Shown here: positions 1 through 5,140 of the stretch, in pieces
How positions within the stretch are numbered: position 1 is the first letter of the stretch
Layout of the letters: each line of letters starts with the position of its first letter
Assembly (NCBI GenBank): GCA_026645635.1
Contig: JAPKMV010000314.1
Span: forward strand, 1-5,140
DNA length: 5,140 nucleotides
Source of the DNA: Caldilineaceae bacterium
GTDB taxonomy: Bacteria > Chloroflexota > Anaerolineae > Caldilineales > Caldilineaceae
Direction of reading: 5' to 3'
Made by a program: the position numbers and the translations under genes
The notes under the pieces: model-generated
The model's database searches: none
Told to the model about the DNA's origin: nothing
The model's input: only the letters and a program-made list of their open reading frames with translations

Positions 1-1702
1 TGGGCATGACCGCATCACTCAGCACCAGCGCCACCGGCTCGGTGGTCGCCGCCATCTGCGCCAGCGCCTGCACGCCATTGGCTGCTTCCAGGGTGCGATA
101 GCGCCACCCTTGCAGAAAGCTCGCCAAGGCTGCACGCAGCGGTTCACTATCCTCCACCACCAGTATCAGCTCGCCGTTGCCTTCGGCGGCTTCCGGCGGC
201 GGCGCGCTGCCCACATCAGGCACTCCGGTGGTGAGTGCGGGCAGATAGATGGCGAAGGTCGTGCCCACACCCACCTGGCTCGCAACGCTGATCTGACCGC
301 CATGCTGCGCGACGATGCCATGCACCTGGGCAAGCCCCAGGCCGGAGCCGGCGCCTGGCGGCTTGGTGGTGAAGAACGGCTCGAAGATGCGATCCAGGTT
401 CTCTGCGGGGATGCCCGAGCCGGTGTCCGTCACCGTCAGGCGGATCCAGGCGCCTGGCCTCATGCCGCGCACGGGGCGATCGCGGCCGCTGCCCACGGTG
501 ACGCGCGCCAGCTCGAGCGTGAGCTGGCCGCCCTGGGGCATGGCGTCGCGCGCATTGACGGCCAGGTTCAGCACGATCTGACGCAGCCGCGTGGCGTCCG
601 CATTGACCAGACACTCGTCCTCGGCGCTGTGAAAGGCCACTTCGATGTGTTCGGGCAAGAGCCGTCGCAAGAGTCGGATCTCTTCGCGCAGGAGCTGCTG
701 CAGGTTGAGCGGCTGCGCCTCCAACACCGAGCGCCGGCTGAAGTCGAGAATCTGGCGGATCAACTGGGCGGCCTGCTCCGCCTGCTGCATGATGATGGCA
801 AGGCGGGCCTGGTGCTGCGGGCCGATGTCCGGTGCGCGGGCAAGCAGCTCCACATAGAGGACGATCACGCCCATGAGGTTGTTGAAGTCGTGGGCGATGC
901 CGGCTGCAAGCTGGCCGACCGCGGCCAACCGCTCCTGGCTGTGGTATTGGCGCTGCACCAACCGCTGCTCCGTCACATCGCGCAGGAGCAGCACCCACCC
1001 GCCGGGCATCGGGCCGTTGGTGAGCAGCGGCCGTGCGATCGCCTCGAAGGTGCGCCCCTCCTGGTTCAACTCATGCCACTGCCCCAGGGGCGGCGATGTC
1101 AGCAGTTCGGTCAGGGGGCGGTCGGCCAGCACGGTAAGCGTGTCGCCGGGCTGCGCACCGCCCAGTTGGATGAGCATGGACTGCGCAATCGGGTTGGCCA
1201 GCGAGATGCGGTTTTCGCTGTCCAGCAGCAGCACCCCGTCGGGCACGCTGCGCATGATTTGGGTGATCTGCTCCGCCTGATAGCGCAGTTGCCGATCCTT
1301 TTGCAGGCGCTCGGCTTCCAGCAGCGTCCGCTCCAAAACAGCCCGGATCGTGAGGGGCAGCCGTTGAATATGCTGCGGTGTTTTGATCACATAGTCCGCC
1401 GCGCCGCGCTTGAGCGCAGCCACCGCAATCTCCTCAGAGCCGGTGCCGGTGACGATCACCACGGGAACCCCCGGTTCTTGCGTCTGCACGGCGTCGATCA
1501 CCTGCAAGCCCTCAAAGCCGAGGATGTTGAAGTCGCTCAACACCAGGTCATAGCCGCCCTCTGCCAGCCGCTCGAAGAACTCGGCGCGGGATGCCGCCTC
1601 GACGACCTGAAAACGGCCAACCTCCTGCTCCAGGGCATCCCGCACGAGGGCGCGATCAAAGGGAGAGTCGTCGACGTAAAGAATTCGCACCGGTTTCTGC
1701 AC
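1..1702 (-). CDS. Hybrid sensor histidine kinase, REC-PAS-HisKA-HATPase-REC (partial, 3' end off the window)
   Basis: This is a soluble hybrid kinase that would autophosphorylate a histidine with ATP and pass the phosphate to receiver aspartates. I translated 567 stop-free codons from GTG at 1702-1700. The order is: N-terminal REC (residues 5-122; acidic pair D11/D12, phospho-Asp D57, T85, K107); a helical linker rich in charged residues (120-146); a PAS domain (148-247, ending in LRDVTEQR); HisKA with [10 protein letters not shown], phospho-acceptor H271; HATPase with N-box [10 protein letters not shown] (N383), G1 box DTGSGIP (D426), F-box FEPFFTTK and G2 box GSGLGLA; then a second REC from about 512 (E517/D518, phospho-Asp D563 in LSDAVMP). 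The window ends four residues after D563, so roughly 60 residues of that REC are missing. No signal peptide or membrane segment is visible. GTG is chosen because GGGGAG lies six bases upstream. The HDFNN-type H-box is typical of soluble hybrid kinases. The ligand of the PAS domain cannot be told. Confidence 0.95.
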   Translation of the reverse strand, partial: MQKPVRILYVDDSPFDRALVRDALEQEVGRFQVVEAASRAEFFERLAEGGYDLVLSDFNILGFEGLQVIDAVQTQEPGVPVVIVTGTGSEEIAVAALKRGAADYVIKTPQHIQRLPLTIRAVLERTLLEAERLQKDRQLRYQAEQITQIMRSVPDGVLLLDSENRISLANPIAQSMLIQLGGAQPGDTLTVLADRPLTELLTSPPLGQWHELNQEGRTFEAIARPLLTNGPMPGGWVLLLRDVTEQRLVQRQYHSQERLAAVGQLAAGIAHDFNNLMGVIVLYVELLARAPDIGPQHQARLAIIMQQAEQAAQLIRQILDFSRRSVLEAQPLNLQQLLREEIRLLRRLLPEHIEVAFHSAEDECLVNADATRLRQIVLNLAVNARDAMPQGGQLTLELARVTVGSGRDRPVRGMRPGAWIRLTVTDTGSGIPAENLDRIFEPFFTTKPPGAGSGLGLAQVHGIVAQHGGQISVASQVGVGTTFAIYLPALTTGVPDVGSAPPPEAAEGNGELILVVEDSEPLRAALASFLQGWRYRTLEAANGVQALAQMAATTEPVALVLSDAVMP

Positions 1703-1705
1703 GCT

Positions 1706-2152
1706 TTACTCCCCTGGCGGCGCCACGTTGAGCGACAGCCAGTAGCCTTCAATCTTGCGCACAACGTCCAAAAAGCCATCGAAAGACACGGGCTTGACCA
1801 GGTAGCTGTTGGCGCCATTGTCATAGGAAAGCGCGCGGTCGCCCTCTTCCTTGGAGGAAGTGAGGATGATCACCGGCAGCCGCTTGAGCATCGCGGTCGA
1901 TTTGATCTGGCGCAGCACCTCGAAGCCATCGATGCCCGGCAGTTTGAGGTCCAGCAGCACCAGGCTCGGCAGGGGATGGGCGCTGCGGTCAGTGTAGGGG
2001 CCGCGGCCAAAGAGATAGTCAAGGGCGTCCTGGCCGTTGGGTGCGACATGGATGGCGTTCAGCAGGCGCGCCTCGTTGAACGCATCCAGTGTGAGTTCGA
2101 CATCCATGCGGTTGTCTTCCACCAGAAGGATGTGCGCCAATGAGTCTTTCAT
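1706..2152 (-). CDS. Single-domain response regulator, Rcp1-like
   Basis: A complete 148-residue receiver-only protein that would take a phosphate from a histidine kinase, most likely the adjacent hybrid kinase. Visible receiver residues are the acidic pair E12/D13 in LLVEDN, phospho-Asp D68 in LLDLKLPGIDG, T98 in ILTSS and K120 in LVKP. Two features point to the Rcp1-like group known as partners of phytochrome-type and other PAS/GAF kinases: a longer loop before the phospho-Asp strand (residues 49-62, containing GRGPYTDR) and the ending GANSYLVKPVSF followed by GYWLSLN. There is no output domain, so it acts by protein contact or as a phosphate shuttle. The ATG start is supported by GAGGT five bases upstream. 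The stop TAA at 1708-1706 is one codon away from the kinase GTG, in the same frame. Domain identity is very firm; the partner is inferred from position. Confidence 0.95.
   Translation of the reverse strand: MKDSLAHILLVEDNRMDVELTLDAFNEARLLNAIHVAPNGQDALDYLFGRGPYTDRSAHPLPSLVLLDLKLPGIDGFEVLRQIKSTAMLKRLPVIILTSSKEEGDRALSYDNGANSYLVKPVSFDGFLDVVRKIEGYWLSLNVAPPGE
1709..1714 (-). promoter_or_regulatory. Shine-Dalgarno site of the hybrid kinase
   Basis: The minus strand reads GGGGAG, then TAAAGC, then GTG. The purine core is six bases before the GTG and lies inside the last two codons (Gly-Glu) of the upstream response regulator. This decides the GTG start at 1702 over the next in-frame GTG at 1690, which has no such site at the right distance. 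The layout implies translational coupling: ribosomes ending on the regulator stop codon are already at the kinase start. Confidence 0.8.
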
Positions 2153-2157
2153 CGGTT

Positions 2158-2162
2158 ACCTC
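2158..2162 (-). promoter_or_regulatory. Shine-Dalgarno site of the response regulator
   Basis: The minus strand reads GAGGT, then AACCG, then ATG (2152-2150). A five-base spacer to a good anti-16S match supports this ATG as the start. Confidence 0.75.
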
Positions 2163-2177
2163 GATTGTTGCCAGCTT

Positions 2178-2203
2178 TCAAGCGCAGCCAGGGACGCGCT
2201 TGA
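2178..2203 (-). repeat. Inverted repeat in the leader of the response regulator
   Basis: TCAAGCGC at 2178-2185 and GCGCTTGA at 2196-2203 form a perfect 8-bp stem with a 10-base loop. It lies 16 bases upstream of the Shine-Dalgarno site and would fold in the 5' leader if transcription starts near 2231. No T-run follows on the minus strand (the next bases are AAGCTGGC), so it does not look like an intrinsic terminator. It could instead be a palindromic protein-binding site or an RNA stability element. The pairing is seen; the role is unknown. Confidence 0.5.
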
Positions 2204-2204
2204 G

Positions 2205-2220
2205 GCAGCGCCAGTGCTGC
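2205..2220 (-). repeat. Second small hairpin in the same leader
   Basis: GCAGC at 2205-2209 and GCTGC at 2216-2220 pair over a six-base loop. It is one base away from the larger hairpin at 2178-2203. On its own a 5-bp stem would be expected by chance; it is listed because the two could stack in one leader. Confidence 0.3.
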
Positions 2221-2237
2221 GGGTTCGACATGAAATG

Positions 2238-2246
2238 AGTATAACA
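2238..2246 (-). promoter_or_regulatory. Extended -10 promoter candidate for the response regulator/kinase pair
   Basis: The minus strand reads TGTTATACT: a TATACT hexamer at 2243-2238 preceded by TGn, the extended -10 arrangement. This is an A/T-rich island in a GC-rich gap. The hexamer 17 bases upstream (2266-2261, ATCCGA) is a poor -35 match, which is tolerated in extended -10 promoters of housekeeping sigma factors. Transcription would begin near 2231 and give a leader of about 79 bases. The motif is seen; the activity is inferred. Confidence 0.5.
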
Positions 2247-2300
2247 CATCCCGTTGCGCATCGGATCAGCCGAACGTCGCATATACAGGAGGCGTCTGCT

Positions 2301-5140
2301 TCATTGCGCAGCCGCTATGCCCGCCTGCACCAGCGCATCGAGCGTCTGCGCCTTTGCCCAGACCACCGCCCTCTGCCAGACTGCCGGGGAGAGCGTGGAC
2401 CGGGCAAGCTCCACCTGGTCGCGAACCTCCTGTGCGGTGGCGGGGTGCGTGAGAGTGAAGGCCAACAGGCCCGCGCCCCATGCAGGATCGGCGTCCTCCC
2501 GGCAGCGCAGCGCCCCCCACACGGCCAGCCCCTCCAGCATTAGCTTGACCTCGCCCACCTGCTGGGCCAACGCAAGACCCTCGGCAAGATACCCGCGTCC
2601 TGCGTCGTCGCCGGCAGCGGTCGCCACATCGGCGAGACCGATCAACGCCACGGCCACCCCGCGGCTGTCCTGCATCTCCCGCTTGAGCGCCAGGCTCTCC
2701 TGGAGCAGCGCGGTCGCCTCGGCCAGGTTGCCCAGTTTGCGCGCCAGCCGCCCGGCATTGGCCAGGGTGGTCGCCGCGCCGTGAGTGTGGTTGTGGCTCT
2801 GGAAGAGGCGACTGCAGGTCAGATAGTAGTCGTGGGCGGCGGCGAAGTCACCCTGCGCCTGGGCCAGGTTGCCCAGATTGTTGAGCGTCATCGCCCGGCC
2901 CAGGTCGTCGCCCAGCGCGGCGTAGACTGCCACGGAGCGGGTGAAGTGCTCCGCCGCAGCCGCGTAGTCGCCGCGGGCTTTGTAGCAACTGCCCAGGAAA
3001 TTGTGGGCAAAGCCGACGCCGTTGCGATCGCCGGCCGCCTCGTCCAACGCCAGGCCGCGGGTCGCCAGGTCGATGGCCTGTTCGATCTCGCCGGCGTAGT
3101 AGGCGGTGATCGCCATGTAGCCCAGAATGGTGGCCAGGGGCGCGGGGTCGTCCAGCCCGGCCAGGTGATCGTGCGCCGCGTCCAGCGCCCGGCGCGCCTG
3201 CGCCAGCTCGCCGATGTGGATGTGCATCCGCGCCTGGCGCGCCAGGAGGCTGCAGCGCGTCTCGGCGAGGAGCGCATCCTCCGGCGCGACCGGAAGCTGG
3301 GCCAGGGCGAACGCAAAGGCGTCAATCCCTTCGCGGAACCAGCTTTGCGCGCTGTAGAAGTTGTGCAGCGTCACCGCAGCCGGCAGCAGCAGATGCACGC
3401 TGCGGGTTGTGGCGGCCCACTGCCACGCCGCGCGGATGTTGGGCAGTTCGGCCAGGATGGCCTGGCGCTGCGCCGGTTCCTCGCCGTCACCCTGGGCTGC
3501 CAGGAAGGCCAGGTAGTGGGCCGCGTGGCGCGCCTGCGCGGCATGGTGCGCGGGCGGGTCGCCGGCAAGCTGCTCCGCGGCGAAGCGGGCGAGCATGGGG
3601 TGCATGTCGTAGCGGTCGGCCGCCCGCGTCAGCAGCGACTTTTCGGCCAGCGCGGCCAGTTCCTGCCCGCTGGCGCCGGCGACTGCGGCGGCGGCGTCCA
3701 GGTCGAACCCGCCGTGAAAGACCGCCAACTGGGCGAAGATCGCCTGGCTGGCCGGCGCCAGCAGCCGCCAGGAGTAGTCGAACGCGGCGCGCAGGCTGCG
3801 ATGGCGCTCGGGCGCGTTGCGCAGATTGGTGGTGAGGAAGTCCAGATCTTCGGCGATCGCCGCGGCCATCTGCGCGGGCGCGTACTGGCGAATCCAGGCC
3901 GCGGCCAGCTCGATGCCCAACGGCATCCCGCGCAAGGTGCGGCAGACGTGGCAGATGGCGCGCAGATCGTCCGGAGCGGGCTGGTAGGCGGGCAGCAGCC
4001 GCCGGGCGATCTGCAAGAAAAGGGCCACCGCGCTGTAGCCTGCGGCGGCGTCCCACACCGCCAGATCCTGCTCCGGTGCGTCCAGTCCGCCCAGGTCGAA
4101 AAGCCACTCCTCGCGCAGGCGGAGCGGCTCCTGGGAGGTGACGAGCAGCTTCACCTGGGGCGCGGCGGCCAGCAGCTCGCTCAGCCAGTCTGCCGCGTCC
4201 ATGAGCGGCTCGAAGTTGTCGAGCACCAGCAGCAGTTCCCGGTCGCGCAGGAAGGCCGCCACCTGCTGCTGCGGCTCCTCCTGGCCAGCGGACGGTGCGC
4301 CCAGCGCCGCAGCCAGGTGCGCAGGCAAGAGCCGGGCATCGTCCATGCCGGCCAGCGGCACGAAGCAGACGCCGTGGAGAAAGCGCCCGGGCTGCTGCAC
4401 GGCCAGGCTGCGCGCGGTCTCCACCGCCAGCCGCGTCTTGCCCATGCCGCTGGCGCCCAGCAGCGTAACCAGGCGGCAGGCCGGGTCGGTCAGCCGCGCC
4501 AGCAGGTCCGCCAGTTCCTGGCTGCGCCCGACGAAGTGGGGCGCGGGCGGCGGCAGTTGGGGCGGGCGCACTTCCCGCGCAGTGCGGATTTGGGCCAGCA
4601 GCGCCAGGCTCTCCGGCTCCGGCGCCACGCCCAGTTCCTCTTCCAGCAGGCGGCGGTAGAGTTCGAAGTGCTGCATGGCCGCGTTGAATTGGCCGGCGCG
4701 CGCCAGCAGCAGCAGCTTCTGGCGGTGGGCGCGCTCGCTGAGGTTGTCGGCGCGCAGCAGTTGATCCACATAGCCCAGACCCGCCAGGTAGTCGCCCGTG
4801 GCCGCGGCGGCGTCGGTGAGGCGCCAGAAGAGCGCAACGGCCGCGCGCTGCAGCCGCTCCCGCTCCAGCAGCGCCCACTCCTCGAAACCGGCGCTCTCGC
4901 GCAGGTAGAAACCCTCCAGGAAATCGCCGCGGTAGAGCGCCGCAGCCGCGCGCAGTGCCGCGGGGTCGCCGCCCGCCGCGGCGATCTGCGCCTCGAATGC
5001 GGCCACATCCAGCCAGAAGCGGCTGGCCGGGTCGAAGGCGATGGTCTGGCGCGTGACGATCAGATAGGGTTTGAGCTGTTTTTGCAGGCTGGAGAGGATC
5101 GAACGCAGGTTGGCCAGCCCCTGCTCCTGGCCCCGCTCGT
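2301..5140 (-). CDS. BTAD-STAND ATPase-TPR transcriptional regulator (AfsR/SARP-like architecture; partial, 5' end off the window)
   Basis: A large signal-integrating transcription factor, probably activating transcription when the ATPase switches state. The frame is open from the right edge (first whole codon 5138-5136) to TGA at 2303-2301, giving 945 codons. Residues below count from the GTG at 5006-5004, an internal codon, not the start. The first 44 visible codons, with ANLRSILSSLQKQLKPYL, are the end of an OmpR-like winged helix; its beginning is off the window. BTAD follows to about residue 140, ending in LGVAPEPESLALL. The STAND/NB-ARC-like ATPase spans about 156-480: HFVGR, Walker A GASGMGKT (184-191), Walker B LLLVLDNFE (D263), sensor LVTSQEPLRL (T290/S291), GMPLGIELA (360-368) and MHP (468-470). 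Six TPRs follow at about 586-820. The C-terminus (860-901) resembles the tail common in this family. The effector and target genes are unknown. AfsR is a related architecture, but I do not assign that name. Confidence 0.93.
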   Translation of the reverse strand, partial: ERGQEQGLANLRSILSSLQKQLKPYLIVTRQTIAFDPASRFWLDVAAFEAQIAAAGGDPAALRAAAALYRGDFLEGFYLRESAGFEEWALLERERLQRAAVALFWRLTDAAAATGDYLAGLGYVDQLLRADNLSERAHRQKLLLLARAGQFNAAMQHFELYRRLLEEELGVAPEPESLALLAQIRTAREVRPPQLPPPAPHFVGRSQELADLLARLTDPACRLVTLLGASGMGKTRLAVETARSLAVQQPGRFLHGVCFVPLAGMDDARLLPAHLAAALGAPSAGQEEPQQQVAAFLRDRELLLVLDNFEPLMDAADWLSELLAAAPQVKLLVTSQEPLRLREEWLFDLGGLDAPEQDLAVWDAAAGYSAVALFLQIARRLLPAYQPAPDDLRAICHVCRTLRGMPLGIELAAAWIRQYAPAQMAAAIAEDLDFLTTNLRNAPERHRSLRAAFDYSWRLLAPASQAIFAQLAVFHGGFDLDAAAAVAGASGQELAALAEKSLLTRAADRYDMHPMLARFAAEQLAGDPPAHHAAQARHAAHYLAFLAAQGDGEEPAQRQAILAELPNIRAAWQWAATTRSVHLLLPAAVTLHNFYSAQSWFREGIDAFAFALAQLPVAPEDALLAETRCSLLARQARMHIHIGELAQARRALDAAHDHLAGLDDPAPLATILGYMAITAYYAGEIEQAIDLATRGLALDEAAGDRNGVGFAHNFLGSCYKARGDYAAAAEHFTRSVAVYAALGDDLGRAMTLNNLGNLAQAQGDFAAAHDYYLTCSRLFQSHNHTHGAATTLANAGRLARKLGNLAEATALLQESLALKREMQDSRGVAVALIGLADVATAAGDDAGRGYLAEGLALAQQVGEVKLMLEGLAVWGALRCREDADPAWGAGLLAFTLTHPATAQEVRDQVELARSTLSPAVWQRAVVWAKAQTLDALVQAGIAAAQ

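Noticed and set aside
216..998. A 260-codon minus-strand frame overlapping the kinase.
   Set aside because: It is a shifted frame of the kinase ATPase region, rich in Arg, Ala, Pro and Gly as expected for a shadow in GC-rich DNA. The motifs H271, N383, D426 and GSGLGLA are all in the other frame.
110..2143. A 677-codon open frame on the plus strand, opposite the kinase and response regulator.
   Set aside because: It runs in exact antisense codon register with both minus-strand genes. Stops in this register need TTA, CTA or TCA codons on the sense strand, which are rare in GC-rich genes; it ends precisely where the regulator uses TCA for Ser4. Its product has no recognisable domain, while the minus strand shows complete kinase and receiver motifs.
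2178..2203. The 8-bp hairpin as an intrinsic terminator of the STAND gene.
   Set aside because: No T-run follows on the minus strand, it is about 100 bases after the stop codon, and it lies downstream of the better promoter candidate.
2254..2310. TTGCGCA occurring twice (2254-2260 and 2304-2310), each with a TGCGCA palindrome, as a possible operator pair.
   Set aside because: The motif is short and likely by chance in GC-rich DNA, and the second copy lies within the last codons of the STAND gene.
2254..2784. Plus-strand frames crossing the gap and the end of the STAND gene.
   Set aside because: They are rich in Ser, Ala, Arg and Pro, lack a convincing ribosome-binding site or domain, and overlap the conserved end of the regulator.
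2721..2876. An exact 15-base direct repeat (GGCCAGGTTGCCCAG at 2721-2735 and 2862-2876).
   Set aside because: Both copies encode LGNLA inside the TPR array with the same codons. The two copies fall at different places in the repeat unit, so this is coding coincidence in a repetitive protein, not a DNA element.
3487..4878. A 463-codon minus-strand frame inside the STAND regulator.
   Set aside because: It is a shadow of the BTAD/STAND region: low-complexity Ala/Arg/Gly/Pro composition, no domain motif, fully inside the true frame that carries the Walker motifs.
5004..5006. GTG at 5006 as the start of the STAND regulator.
   Set aside because: The frame stays open to the right edge, and the 44 codons upstream encode the end of the winged helix that normally precedes BTAD. 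There is no good ribosome-binding site before this GTG.

Overview
The window is GC-rich and densely coding, and every gene I can support lies on the minus strand, so it reads from right to left. The style suggests a bacterium with large signalling proteins. A BTAD/STAND/TPR regulator carrying a GMPLGIELAAAW-type GLPL motif, beside an Rcp1-like response regulator and a REC-PAS-kinase-REC hybrid, is most familiar to me from Chloroflexota (Anaerolineae/Caldilineae type). That assignment is inference from protein style, not from a marker gene.

Layout, in the direction of transcription. (1) 5140-2301: a very large regulator, cut by the right edge. It has the end of a winged helix, a bacterial transcriptional activation domain (BTAD), a STAND/NB-ARC-like ATPase and six TPRs. 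(2) 2300-2153: a 148-base gap with an extended -10 promoter candidate, two small hairpins and a good Shine-Dalgarno site. (3) 2152-1706: a complete 148-residue single-domain response regulator of the Rcp1-like type. (4) 1702-1: a hybrid histidine kinase starting at GTG, with 567 codons visible. Its order is REC, linker, PAS, HisKA, HATPase, REC, and it is cut by the left edge inside the last REC domain.

The response regulator and kinase are almost certainly co-transcribed. Three bases separate them, they share a reading frame, and the kinase ribosome-binding site lies in the last codons of the regulator. Together they offer three receiver domains (one free-standing, two on the kinase) around one kinase core, which is the layout of a multi-step cytoplasmic phosphorelay. 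No DNA-binding output domain is visible in either protein, so the relay's target is unknown. The STAND regulator upstream is a likely signal-integrating transcription factor. A functional link to the relay is possible from position alone but not shown.

I see no RNA genes, mobile elements, CRISPR arrays or long repeats. Nothing here is clearly a new system. The points most worth a second look are the in-frame junction between receiver and kinase, the structured leader of the operon, and the adjacency of a STAND regulator to a phosphorelay.
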